Origin: Bremia lactucae
Taxonomy: Eukaryota; Oomycota; Peronosporomycetes; Peronosporales; Peronosporaceae
DNA length: 63,351 bases
Direction: 5' to 3'
NCBI RefSeq assembly: GCF_004359215.1
Contig: NC_090625.1
Span: 405,489-468,839, forward strand
The position numbers and the translations under genes are program-made. This document shows positions 44,766 through 56,146 of this stretch, one piece after another; the stretch's first letter is position 1; the number at the start of each line of letters is the position of its first letter. The notes beneath the pieces were generated by a model that made no database searches, was not told the origin of the DNA, and saw nothing but the letters and a program-made list of their open reading frames with translations.

Positions 44766-46129
44766 TTAACGACCAGAACAATATGATGTAAAAGTCATTG
44801 AGCCAAAAAATGATTTAATTTTTAACCGATTGGCGAGTGAACACACTTCGGCAGAATATGGATCATACTTGTTCGTCGATAGCACCATTGCCTTAAGCTT
44901 CTCGTCACGTAGTACAGCGCGGAGCGACCACCTATTGTCTTCCGACTCGTCATTATAATTGCGCCAGCTCCAGAACGTCTAGCCTCCTTCTGCCTGGTTC
45001 AGTACTTTGAGTTGAGCCGCGGCGAACTCGTAGAACAAATCACGATAATTCTGAAACTTGTTATTCGTCGCAAAGCTCCACTTGCCAAGATAAAGGCGGT
45101 TGTGACACGGTCTCGAGTTCCATCGCGTCAATTTGAATTGAAATTCAATTTTCACGGACGTGTTCACTAATACCTCGTCGGCCACGTTGTCGACGCCCCA
45201 TCGAAAGTAAGGGTGCCACTCCACCCACACATTTGAGTACGCAGGAGGTAACATGAAATTCCAAAATATATGAGCATCCTGCTCCAAAAGCATTGGTGCC
45301 ACAGTCAATACGCAGTCGTTCCCAGTCGCGCGAATGCTTTGGTATGCTCGTTTGTAATAGTCGTACAGGACCTTACGGGTCGTATTGCCAAAAGGTTCAT
45401 TCAAAAGGCCAAGTCCAAGAAACGCGCCTTCGTCTTTGTATCGATCGGCGAAGTACCTCACCAACGTGATTGTATTGTCAACATTAGCAGGATTTGATGA
45501 CCAGAAGCTCCTACCAGCAACGCTCGGTAACGAGTGATCCATGCCATTCTGCGATTCTTTGGCGGCATTAACATTCACCATTACTGCAAGATTGTGCTTT
45601 TTGGCCCCATTTAGAATCAATTAATGGAGATACTTTAGTGTTCCTTTTGAATAGACCTTCCAGTCCGCCTTGCCCTTTAGACCATTCACGTCAAAGCCTG
45701 TAATTTAGTAGCCAATTGGTATTTGCACTGTATCAAAACCATAGGAAGCGATTTCAGTAATGTCGCTTTCATTAATAAATGTCGCGTGGTGATTGTCGAA
45801 GAACGAACGGATTAAATCCGGATCCGTGGCATTGGCGATGGCGATGTACTCGCCTTGATCAGAATTGTTGGTACCCGTCCAGAAGTTACCAGAAGAGGTC
45901 ATCCACTTTTCGGCTTCAAGCCATGAGCCAAGATTTACACCTCTGCTTCGAAACGTTCCATTTCGAATGCTGTACTGTATGTGTGATTTCGAGGATTTCG
46001 AAGATTTGAAGCCGTTGGCATGCACTGTGCCAACATATTTGTTCCTATGAAAGTCGTTAAGTTATTAAAGGTCGTCGCTGAGGTAGTTACCACTGCGACA
46101 ACAGCAAGAAGGGTCGTGATTGGCATCAT
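44766..46129 (-). pseudogene. GH5 exo-1,3-beta-glucanase, inactivated copy
   Basis: Third member of the local GH5 family. ATG at 46129 with a signal peptide (MMPITTLLAVVAVVTTSATT). Recognisable blocks: SIRNGTFRSRGVNLGSWLEAEKWM, HHATFINESDITEI, GLGLLNEPFG (acid/base Glu kept), VWVEWHPYFRWG, LGKWSFAT and a terminal FWSWRNYNDESEDNRWSL. It is dead on several counts: a frame change near 46035, a TAA at about 45705 in place of a Trp of the PIGYW motif, a stop near 45620, a stop after AEGG near 44979, and Lys in place of the nucleophile Glu (45081-45083). It reads past the usual C-terminus. Confidence 0.88.
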
Positions 46130-46311
46130 GGCGCAGCGGTTTATTTACCAATGACAAAGCAAACGAAGAACTGACGACATCGGGTAGCTGATAGCTTTAT
46201 GACTACTTCTCAATTTTCCGGCTAACCCACAAGTCGACTGTTTCGAAGATCCCATATCCTTCAAGCTTCTCAGCTCCACAGCCTTTACCGCTTTCTCTTC
46301 CGCCAGCCATC

Positions 46312-48994
46312 ATGAAGAAACCAGCTTCTGCCTCTTCTCTCCTTCGTGCTGACAAGATTGCCTCTGTAACATCTGATACGGCTAAGGCCCTTGCTCTCAG
46401 CATCCCGTTCGATGCTGCAGCCGCTTACCCGCTCGAGATTTCTGCCGGAGCCAACTCCGCTGATCCCCGACTTAGCATCTCTGACGTCGGTGAAGAGCCT
46501 GCCGTAAGTATGCTGTCTTCTCCGTTGTCTTCGCTCATGCCGGCGTCGCCTCCACTGCCCGCTCTTCCCATTCATGTGACTACTGGGTTACCTGGTGCTG
46601 GGAGGCGCTCCGACGAAGCTGACATGAGCGATGCGACCGAACCAGTCGTATTGTCTCCGGTAGCCCCGGATGACGAAGAAAAAGCGCTATCTCCTCAATC
46701 ACCGCCTACGGACGCTAATACTTATGTGGAAGCTGGTGATGGCGCTGCCTCGACTGATGCTGCTGATCGGCGTCCGACGATGGCTGACCTGCTGTTCCAG
46801 CAAGAGTCATTCGCCGCGAACATGCAACTGTCGACGCCGCTCGTCGTCGCGGAGACTCCGAAGCCTCTCGCGCTTGACATTGAAGCGATCGAGCGCCAAT
46901 ATGCCGCCGGTTGTGACTGGTCTGGCATTGTCGCTCGCATCGGTCAGTCTTGCCCGTACCCGCTCCCGCGCCAAGTTTGACATGGTAATTGAAACGGGGA
47001 AGGCGTTTGTGAAGACCCCACTGCAGAAGATAATGGCTGCACTCGTCGGCACGAGCCACGGAAACCGGGCGCTGAACCAGCTATACGAGGAGTTTCTCGT
47101 CGGCCAAGTATCCAAAATGCCGGGAGGCAACCTTCGACTCAAGGTGAAAACGCAGGCCGCGTGTTTAAAGCTCGAGCGAACGACCGTCAGCATCCTTGGA
47201 GGCGTGTACCCGTTCAAGCCGTTCGACGTCCTTGCGAACAAGTTTTTCTTGGACATCTCGAACGTCGAATCGGACACGGACACAGATCTGATGCTTCGCC
47301 GGCTATTTGATCTTGGTTGTCAGCCACTACATGACACGTTCCGCGACGTAAACCTGGCGACCCGCCTCACGTCTGCGACATGGCGAGTCTTCTTCCGCTC
47401 TAACAAGTGTCCGCAGCCGCTGCTTTTGAATGGCTCGGTGTGCGACCAAGTAATCTTTGACAACAAGCTTCACCCGGCGCACGGCAAAGACGAGCCGTTT
47501 CAGTCGGAACGTCTCCCGTTCGGCTTTCGGTCGATCCATGGGATCGACTTAGGTACGTCAGAGACCAGCCCTCGTCGTTTATCGTCGAAAGCGTCAACAA
47601 CGAAGCCGTCAGTAAAGACTACAAAATCCACACCAAAGCTTACTTCGAAGACACTTCAACTGGCGGCGATCCCGCCACCGCTGCCGGCCGCTCGTGCCGG
47701 AACTCGTTTCTCCTCGCTCCGTAACGCTGGCGAGGTTGAAGAGAAGAGGGAAAGTCAGCTCCAGCCAGGAGCTCAGCATGCCCACCAACTTGTGGCACAT
47801 CAACTCGCGAAGAAGGTGATTGACATCGACGACATCCTGTCGATCTTGACGTTCCAAGGATCGTCAGGGAAGATTTCACCTCCCTCGAGTCCGACGACCA
47901 AATCGACTAAGATGATGATGCTCACGGACGGTTTCACGACCGTTAAGAATAAAAAGAAGCGCATGAGAGGAGGTGTCGACTTCTCAAGCATGCTAACAAA
48001 GCATATCCCGCATCCGCTTGATGGTATTGCGACTAAGAACTACTTCGCGGAGCTGCAAACGATGTCCGCATCGTTTTAGAGCTTTGACGCGACAGCTGAC
48101 CCAAAGTATGGCATGCGACACCAAATTGCGCCAGCCGAAGTAAAGATGCCTGAGACGCTTAAGTCGTCGAAGGAGGCTGCTTTCTTCGTGGAGAAGCGCC
48201 ACACGAAGATCAGGAATGCAAAGAAGGCGTCTCCGGTGGTCGAAGTTGCGTAGGCGATGTTGAGCGATGAGAACACCGCGTTGCTCAACACGCTCCCCGA
48301 CCTTCTTGCGGTCGCCGACTGCAAGGTGGAAGGCACAGTGAAGATTTTAGAGAACGCGTCGAACCCAGACCACGTATTGAAGAAACTCGTTGAGTCGGGT
48401 CCGGCGTTTGACAGCGCAATGTCACTCAAGATGGCCAGGGCCGGCAATGAGATCGCCGAGCTCGCCCAGCTGCACATGATCAATCGTGTGCTGAGTGCGA
48501 CGACGCCGAGCGAAGACGTCACGTTCAGCGTGAAGTGGAAGAAGCTGTTGGGAACACCTGTGCCATAAAAGCGTGGAGAGCTGCTTAAAATCTGCGCTAA
48601 GTGGTGGACGTCAACGGATCAGGTCCGTGAGCTGTCCCGATTCGCCGAGGCTCTGAGTGTTTTTGAGCTCGCCCTGATGTCGGCAGCACCGACAATCTTC
48701 GCAAACGACCACTGGATCCAGTTCGTCACCGGCGAACCCGTTCAATGGGTCCCAGCTCACCACGCGCGCTTGCTACACCCCAATACTCTCCTGAAGCTGC
48801 TGCGGTCAGACCTCGGCGCACTATGCATGGAGTACTGGAGCCAAATCCAGTGGCAAGGCCACCTTCTTGATGAACTTGAGGAGCTTCGCAAGCTTGAGGG
48901 TGAGTACCCGGTCGACGAGTCGGTGCCGAAGCTCCAGGTCGGAGACGACGGGTCTGTGACGCTAGTCGCGGGCGGCCTTGCCACTCGCTGCTAA
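46312..48994 (+). pseudogene. LINE ORF1 protein, broken
   Basis: Starts MKKPASASSLLRADK; Ala/Ser/Pro-rich for the first 180 residues. A frame change near 46970 carries it into the frame reading AKFDMVIETGKAFVKTPLQKIMAALVG and NQLYEEFLVGQVSK. Further stops at about 48078, 48251 and 48566 split the remainder (FAEALSVFELALMSAAPTIF near the end). An ORF1 nucleic-acid-binding role is inferred from position only. Confidence 0.65.
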
Positions 48995-49075
48995 GGCGGA
49001 CTCGGCTACACCTAACTGGACAAATTTGGTGTTCTCACTGTGAACACCAACGGCGTGAAAAAAAAACGGCCACCT

Positions 49076-52000
49076 CTATATCGAGCATCTGCTCTCCAGG
49101 TACTCGGTATCTTGTCTCCAAGACACCAAGTTCCCCGACCGCACACCTTCCGCTTCCACCTCGAGTCGATGTTCGCGCACAAGCTGTCGTGAGTGACGAG
49201 AATGCGCTGCTCGATCGACCGACATGAGGTCGAAGTAACGGCGTCTAGACGCTGCTGCGCTCCGACTTCCCCGGCTTCGACTCAGCTGCCGAGGTTCCCC
49301 ACCTGACAATCTCAAGCCGCTACCTCGTTGAACGTGTGACGGTCGAGCTCGCCCCCATTTACATACACAATGTGTACGCGCCGGTGGACAAACAAGAAAA
49401 ACAAGCCTTCTTCTCGAGTTTGACGACAGAGGGATTCGAAGAAGCCGCAACTCACTTAGTGCTCGGTGACCTGAACACTCCACTTGACCCAAGCCTCGAC
49501 TGCTCCACGCCGGACTTCCGCTGCGACCCGAGTCGCTCGAGTTGCCTTGACTGGTTGGAGCGACTAGGCGTTGTTGACGCCTGGCGTATCCACAACGACT
49601 CGAAGCGCGTCTTAACCGGCCCGATGCCCCGCAAGAACCGGCTCGACTACGTGCTTATGTCCGAGTCGCTCTGCAACCGATTCTTCCACGGCGCCAAATA
49701 CTTCAATTCAAAGCACGCAGGCGATCACCTCGCGCACAGTGTCAGCTTTAAGTCTAGATTCCTGCTGCACGGCCGAGGGTATTGGAAGTTTCCACGATAC
49801 CTTCTCGACTATCCACAAGTCGTCTCGGCGATACAACGCGAAGCCAGCGACATCCTCAAGAAGCTCCGGTCGGCATCGAAACCGGGAAGGCTGTGGGAGA
49901 CATGGAAGGTGAGGATCAAGTCGCAACTTCAGGACCTCCCGAAAAAAATTCGTACACAAGAGGCTCATGCCGTGGAGGAGGCTCGTGTTGCGCTTGACCG
50001 CGCAGCCACGCAGTACCGGACGGAGTCGGCCAAAGAGAACCGAGACGTGTAGGAAGCCGCTATGCGCGAGTACAAGGCGACGGTGACAAGGTCGAGCCAG
50101 TACAGTCAAGACGCCTCCTTTGACTTTCAAGCCGCGAATGCTGAAAAGTCGACGAAGCACCTTTTCCGTCCTCTCGACACCAGCCTTAGGCGCGTCTCCA
50201 TCGAGGAAGTCATCACGCCAAGCGGACGCGTCTCTACCAACTCGCAGGAGATCTGCCTCCGGTTCCTCGAGCACTGGGGTTCCGAGATGGGAGACGACAC
50301 TAGCCCTGGCGGCAAGGCACTTCCGCCTAATCAGGTGACTCAAAGCAAACTGCTGGACTCCGTCGTTCGAAAACTGCCTGAGCTTGACCGCGACATGCTG
50401 GACAGGGGCGTCAGCGCGTCAGACCTCGAGCTGGCGATCAAGCACATGAAGGCAACTTCGTCTTCTGGGATGGATGGCTTGACGGCTGGTTTCTACCAGG
50501 TCGCGCCGGCAATTTTCGGCGAGTGTTTCGCGTTGATATTTAGGAACAGACTCGAGTGCGGAAAGCTTTTGGCGTCGCAACGCAAGTCGGCGGTTATCCT
50601 GCTGCACACGAAAGGCTTTTGTGCTGACCCGGGCAACTATCGTTCGATCGCTCTGATACCGGTCGACGTCAAGGTGCTATCGAAGGCACTCACATTCCCT
50701 CTTCAGACTGTCATCGGCAAGCTGATCCACCCCGACCAGAAAGGTTTTGTCTGTGGCCGCTCGATCCACCATCACGTTCGCTTCCTCGCAGATCTTCAGG
50801 ACCTTCTGACCAGCCGCGACGAGGAGGCCTATGCGCTGCACTTTCAACGTTGGACTTTCAAAAAGCGTTTGACCGCGTGAACTGGGAGTGCATGTTCAAG
50901 ATACTCAAGCGCATGGGAATCGGAGATCGGACGACATTTTGCAGTGCTCCGCTCTCGGTATCCATCGCACCTGCAGCTCAGCTCGATACGCACGACTGAA
51001 GGCTCCGGTGCGATATTACCTATCCAATCGTGCGCGGGCTGATTGACCTCAGTCCCGATGCGATGAGGTCTCGGCAGCAGTCGTAATACCGGTATCCCAT
51101 TCAGCCAGTCATGTATGGACAGCCGTATTCTCGATTTGCTTAACCAACGCTTCTACGACGGCTTCAAATCGTGGTATCGGCGCGCGCGGACATTGCGCGG
51201 CCGACTTCGCTTGGCGCAGACGATGGTTCTCTCGCGTTTGTGGCATTACACGCAGCACGTGTCGGTTACGGTAGCCATTGTCCGTCGGTGGCAGTCGATG
51301 CTGAACCGCTTCGTGCTGATTCGTAAGCACGACCGCAACGCCTCTCACATTAAGCTGATACCAAGCGAGTACTTGTACCGGCGACGCAGTCGGAGGTATT
51401 AAGGTCCCGTATCTGGACGCGCAGCTCAAGCGACAACGACTTCAGCTCCTGCTTAAGTTCGTGCCTTCAGCTCAGTCGGTAAAGTCTCGAAATTGGACAA
51501 CGCCAAGCGTGGAGTTGCTGCGCTCGATTCTCCCTCGTTACGGTGGATGCCACGCGCTTGATCTCCTGACGATATCACCACGGCGACACGGCGCCATGAT
51601 TGACTGGCGCCACACGTCGAGATGGTGGAAGTCAACGCGGACTTGGTGGCATCGCACATGCTGGGAGACCACGTGGCATGACCTTCCGATTGAAGAGCGT
51701 GCCAGCGATGGACTTCGACAACCGTTCTGGTTCAACTCCACCGCTGAGCTACAGTATGAACAGAAAACGCGCTTGGGCACGGCAACGGCGCATCGACGGT
51801 GCCTCGGTATGATACCTGAGCCCCAGCGGAGCTTTCGACTTCATATCTCGCACGTCTTCGGTCTCCGCTCGCTGGCAGACTTCACCTGTCACGGCAACGC
51901 GTGGCCAACTCAGCGCGAGTTTTCCGAACAATACGTGGACTTTTACCATAAGAGGGTGTCTCCAGGGCAGCAACTCAAGTGGCTGCGTGCCCTACACAGA

Positions 52001-52428
52001 GAGGCGACACAGATCGTGGATCAACTTGGTGCGCGACCTACTGTTCGGCCGACGCCTCATGGAGTTGCCTTGAGTTTGGAACCGCACGTAGACATAACGA
52101 GTAACGGAAAGCTGTGCTTGTTCCCAACGATACCAAGTCGGCCATCATTAGCATCGTTCGGACGCCAATGCCACCGCGGAAGCCGCACCCAATGAAGACT
52201 TACTCTGAAAGTGTGGACGAGAAGCAGATCAAAGCACACGTAAAGCTTTCAAAGCGACTGCGGACGATTTTACTGCCAATCTTTGAGGATCAGCAGTGGC
52301 GCCTTGCTTTTCGACTGCTGCCGATGCGCTCGCGCTTTTGGTTCTTGAACATCGTTCGCACTCCAAGCAATTTGGACAACAGCTGCCGCTCACATTCGGT
52401 TCTTCCAACGCAGAGTGTACTCAACTGA
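49076..52428 (+). pseudogene. LINE ORF2 (endonuclease and RT), broken
   Basis: Endonuclease C-terminal half at 49336-49740: YIHNVYAPVDKQEKQAFF, HLVLGDLNTPLD (GDxN motif) and GDHLAHSVSF (SDH-type ending). RT from 50062: MKATSSSGMDGLTAGFY, NYRSIALIPVDVKVLSKAL and DQKGFVCGRSIHHHVRFL, then a frame change at about 50850 and KAFDRVNWE out of frame. The FADD catalytic box is not found: sequence jumps near 51000 to the RT C-terminal side (WHYTQHVSVTVAIVRRWQSMLNRFV). The end has FEDQQWRLAFRLLPMRSRFWFL. Not functional. Confidence 0.8.
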
Positions 52429-52882
52429 AGCCCAGGTCTCTCTCCAGGGAGTTATTTTCTACCTGGAGTCCTGTTCATCCGTCGAAGGTGGAGTCTTTTT
52501 TCTTCCCGGCTTCTCCAGTGTCTGCACACTCACTTAAGAAGAACGATATAGAAATCACGGGGTTCAAAATGTTGTTTGATAGTTTCGCCAAATCGATGGC
52601 TCCCATGAGCGTCATTTTGAAATTTTCCAGATTCTGCTCACGCGTACCCTCGACCAAAAAAGTGTTTTCCCAGCTGGTTTCCGCTGCATCACCCACTCAC
52701 TGCCCCAAGTTTGGCTCAAAGTCTCTCTCTCCACTGCGGACTGTAATGTTTCCGTCTGCACCTGACAAGGAGACGGGGGGCATGAGCCCTGGGGGGGGGC
52801 AACGGAGAGTCTGACTGCCGGGCAGGTAGACGGCAATGTTGACAGCGAAAACTGAGCTGGCGAAGATAGCGAATGTTGGAGA

Positions 52883-53227
52883 ATGGACGGGAGCAAGGGC
52901 TCGAACAGCGAAGAGGGATGCGCTTCGCCGGGCAAGGAGAGCGGGAGTATGGCTAGCGAACAGAGCGAGGCCTTCGCGCACAAGCACAGTGCCAACAGTG
53001 ATGATGATGAGACCAAGACCGACAGTGGTGACGTTGCATTTATCGACCTGCGGACCTGCTGCCTGCTAATTGCGAGGATGACGTGGATGAAGTTCCGCGT
53101 TAACCTCTTCGATGGTGAAGGTGCAGGACCCTTGGTGATTGCAAGACGCGTTCTCCCTGGCGACAATGGCGTCCGAGTTCTCGAGCCCGGAGTTTACATT
53201 GTCGGAGCATTCAAACGCAATATGTGA
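52883..53227 (+). CDS. Doubtful ORF, acidic N-terminus, unknown
   Basis: 114 codons from MDGSKGSNSEEG. Acidic and Ser-rich for 50 residues, then SGDVAFIDLRTCCLLIARMTWMKFRVNLFDGEGAG. The opposite strand is also open over much of it, and it follows the LINE end. Could be a further relic element protein. No family recognised. Confidence 0.25.
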   Translation: MDGSKGSNSEEGCASPGKESGSMASEQSEAFAHKHSANSDDDETKTDSGDVAFIDLRTCCLLIARMTWMKFRVNLFDGEGAGPLVIARRVLPGDNGVRVLEPGVYIVGAFKRNM

Positions 53228-53576
53228 GCTCACTGCTTTGCCATGCACGTGACCGAGGACGAAGATATCATCGTGCGTGAGGAACGCATCGACTCCGTCA
53301 TTGGCGACCAGACTTGGCTGCGCATGATCAAGTTTATCCGCAGGGTGAAGGTAAAACACAACTTTAGTGAGTGACCCGCCCTCTGTACACCTGGAGCCGT
53401 TGTGCCTTTGCCTCTTAAGGTTCATTTACTCGGAAGACTGCACAGAAGGGACTCCGCCAATTGGACTTAGCGTACTCGTGGTGAGCCTTTCTCACCTCTC
53501 CAAGTCTGTTCGGCTAAGGTTATGAACCTATATCGGCCATTCTACGTTATGGAGATAGCAATCCGGGACCAACTGT

Positions 53577-53651
53577 TGTGCGCTGTGGGTTTCGAACCCA
53601 CGACCTCCAGCTTATAGAGCGGGTGCGCCACTGCCTGAGCCAGGGAGGATT
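53577..53651 (-). tRNA. tRNA-Ile(TAT)-like sequence, probably a pseudogene or SINE head
   Basis: On the minus strand: an A-box-like TGGCTCAGGCAGTGG, a seven-base loop TCTATAA with anticodon TAT on a stem with one mismatch, and a perfect T arm GTGGG TTCGAAA CCCAC containing a B box. The acceptor stem does not pair (CCTCCC side against AGCGCAC), so it is unlikely to be a working tRNA. Confidence 0.45.
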
Positions 53652-54193
53652 GATGTTTTTAAACGAAGATCGCCTCTACCCCGACACATCCTGGCCAGAA
53701 ATAACACATTAAGACACATGATCAAGCAACGTTCAAGCAACATCCCATACCTAAAAGGTGTTAATTTCAAAACTGTGTAGATTAGTATTTATATCAGTGA
53801 AATTAGTCAGTTGCTGGTAGATTGAGAGGCCACTCAGTTTATTCTAATGTAATAGACAAACTTTTAACTGATAGCTTTATGACTTACTTGCTTGACCAGC
53901 CGGATAGTGAGAAGTTCATCCGTGCTGATTTTTAGCGCCAAGCTTATTGAAACATCTCTTTAGAAATCGGAATACTAAGGAATAGATTTGCCTACGCCCA
54001 ACGTAGAAAGAATGCCAAATTTGCAAACAGGGTTCTAAAACATACCCGCTCTCACTTAATAATTGTTGTTTCTTTATTTCTAATTCAATTTAACAGTGAA
54101 AAGAAAAGCAAAAGTTTGCAATCCGGCGCATTGTCCAATCATTAAAAAAATAACCAATACAAACAAGTTTTGCATGAAAGCACGGGGTGCTTC
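53652..54193. other. 3' flank of GH5 gene, no gene seen
   Basis: AT-rich sequence between the tRNA-like element and the GH5 stop codon. Confidence 0.55.
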
Positions 54194-55573
54194 CTACAAG
54201 ATAAAGATGGCCTTCAGTCGTTCATCACGTAGAACGCTTCTCAGTGACCAGGCATTAAATTCGGACTCGTCTTCGTAAATGCGCCAGCTCCAGAACGTAA
54301 AACCCGCATCGGCTTGGTAAATGACATCCATCATGGCTTGACAAAACTCATAGTATTCTTCTAAATCGTCTGCAAATTTTCCGGATGTCGCAAAGCTCCA
54401 CTCGCCCATAAAGAGGCGATTGTGGTGCTCACGTTCATTCCATTGACTCACGCTCTTTTGAAAATTCACTTTAACAACTGTTTGGGTCAATTCGACCTCG
54501 CTCGTGTGCTCGTATCCCCATACAAAATACGGGTGCCACTCCACCCACACATTTGTATACTGCGGCGCTTGCATAAAGTCCGTCATGGTATCGGGGTTTT
54601 GTTTGAACAAAAGGGGTGACACGCTCAAGATACAGTCATTGCCCGTCTTTCGAATCGCTTCGTACGCGGCTTCATAGTACGCATATAGCTTCACTTCGTC
54701 AGTAGACGCACTTGGTTCGTTTAACAAACCAATGCCTAGAAACGCATCCTCATCCTTATAGCGGTCGGCCAAAAATGTAGCCGTGGCAATTGTATTTGCA
54801 ATGTTTTCGTCGTATGCACTCCAATGGGACTTGCCTGGGTCACTAGGTGACGAATGATCGGCACCATTCTGGGACCCCTTGGCCGCGTGAATGCCAATGA
54901 GCACCGCAACATTGTGCTGTTTGGCCCAATTTGTAACTAGTGCATCCAAATACTTTAAAGTGCCGTTCGAGTACTTTGACCACGCGGCCTCCTTACTTGG
55001 GTCGTCATTGTCAAATCCTACGATCCAGTAGCCTACAGGCACGCGGACAGTATTGAGCCCTGCGGCAGCTATTTCAATGATATCACCTTCGGTGATGAAA
55101 GTCTGGTGGTGTTGATCTAATTTTAAACGAATCGCGTCGGGATCGGAAGCTTTAGTGATAGCCGTAAATTCGCCTTTTCCCGCATCTTCACTTGGAACGC
55201 CCTGCCAAAAGTCGGCGGTTCGCGTCATCCAATGCTCTGCTACCAGCCAACCGCCGAGATTCACGCCTACGCTAGACAAGTCGCCGTTGCGAATGCTATA
55301 TTGGACGTGGTCGAAATTCTGCTCGGTCGACGCGATAACAGAAGCTTTTAGCACCTCAGTCTGCTCTTGCTTGTTAGTCGTAGAAGTACTGTCGTTCTCA
55401 TTATATAAAGTCGAAAAGCTTTGATTAGTTTGCGATTTTCTCTTACAAGATGATACTTTGTCCACCGACTTGACGTCTTCGTCTTTCAAAAGTGTCGAAA
55501 ACGTTGCCGCATCCGTTAACCTCACCGCTAGTGTAGTTGTTACTGTGATGAGGAAGGTCCACCGACAAAGCAT
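54194..55573 (-). CDS. GH5 glucan 1,3-beta-glucosidase (exo-1,3-beta-glucanase), secreted
   Basis: Retaining hydrolase releasing glucose from 1,3-beta-glucan, a main oomycete wall polymer and also plant callose. The ATG at 55573 (MLCRWTFLITVTTTLAVRLTDA) was chosen because it gives a clean signal peptide; product 459 residues. After a 90-residue Ser/Thr/Gln-rich spacer, the domain starts at SIRNGDLSSVGVNLGGWLVAEHWM. Catalytic acid/base Glu286 in GLLNEPS, VWVEWHPYFVWGYE, nucleophile Glu391 in MGEWSFATSG, and terminal FTFWSWRIYEDES. All key residues are intact and there are no introns. It is one of three minus-strand paralogues in the window; this one has the longest N-terminal spacer. Wall remodelling is the likely role. 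Confidence 0.93.
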   Translation of the reverse strand: MLCRWTFLITVTTTLAVRLTDAATFSTLLKDEDVKSVDKVSSCKRKSQTNQSFSTLYNENDSTSTTNKQEQTEVLKASVIASTEQNFDHVQYSIRNGDLSSVGVNLGGWLVAEHWMTRTADFWQGVPSEDAGKGEFTAITKASDPDAIRLKLDQHHQTFITEGDIIEIAAAGLNTVRVPVGYWIVGFDNDDPSKEAAWSKYSNGTLKYLDALVTNWAKQHNVAVLIGIHAAKGSQNGADHSSPSDPGKSHWSAYDENIANTIATATFLADRYKDEDAFLGIGLLNEPSASTDEVKLYAYYEAAYEAIRKTGNDCILSVSPLLFKQNPDTMTDFMQAPQYTNVWVEWHPYFVWGYEHTSEVELTQTVVKVNFQKSVSQWNEREHHNRLFMGEWSFATSGKFADDLEEYYEFCQAMMDVIYQADAGFTFWSWRIYEDESEFNAWSLRSVLRDERLKAIFIL

Positions 55574-55862
55574 GATACACGATTGATGAGTGCTAAAGTG
55601 ACCAAATTGAATTGTGAGAGACCATGACAAGGTTGGTCATCGGTCTTTCAAGAGGTAAGCACTCGAGTTCGATACTTGAATACTTGACAGACCACAAGCA
55701 TCAACTGTACTGTTAATGGATACAAGCTCTTTGATCCATCAAAATCAGATTTTCATCTCTCTTGCATTAGTTTTTTGCTGACCTCAACTCCCTTTGCCAC
55801 AAGACATCGATGAAATTAACGGTCAATTCCTAATAAGTGTTCCATTAAGTCAAGAATGCGCT

Positions 55863-56073
55863 GACGCGATAAATGTCAATGCTTTTTGAAATTTATACCG
55901 CTCTTAGTGCAAATTGAATGAATCGACAAAATATGACGCGATAAATGTCAATGCTTCTATAAGAAATGTATCCGTCACGTAAGTGGCAGAAAAGGTGTCA
56001 ACCAAAAACACCCACATGCTTTTTGAAATGTATCCGTCACGTAAGTGGCAGAAAAGGTGTCAGCCAAAAACAC
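55863..56073. repeat. Short direct repeats between GH5 and OGDH
   Basis: A unit of about 48 bases beginning GAAATGTATCCGTCACGT occurs at 55963 and 56025. A separate GACGCGATAAATGTCAATGC unit occurs near 55863 and 55934. Both linked by ATGCTTTTTGAAAT-like sequence. Lies 75 bases beyond the OGDH stop codon. Confidence 0.8.
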
Positions 56074-56146
56074 ATCCTTTTTCAAATAAAAAGTAAAAAA
56101 AATCACAACACAGAAATTCGTATTTCTGACTTTTATCCCTTCCTCT

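Larger units (their letters stand above)
46312..52428 (+). mobile_element. LINE (non-LTR) retrotransposon, two ORFs, decayed
   Basis: About 6.1 kb inserted between two GH5 genes, on the plus strand. Long ORF1 with no zinc knuckle seen, then an ORF2 with an apurinic-type endonuclease followed by reverse transcriptase, as in L1/Tx1-like elements. Stops and frame changes throughout, and part of RT is deleted. Its 5' end probably lies between 46150 and 46312; no poly-A tail or target duplication could be fixed. Confidence 0.85.

Noticed and set aside
46670..46960. Alternative N-terminus for LINE ORF1 in the second frame
   Set aside because: The Ala/Pro-rich reading from 46312 has the better start; the second frame becomes meaningful only after about 46970.
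49708..50343. 211-codon minus-strand ORF
   Set aside because: Shadow of the LINE endonuclease/RT; sense strand has clear EN and RT motifs.
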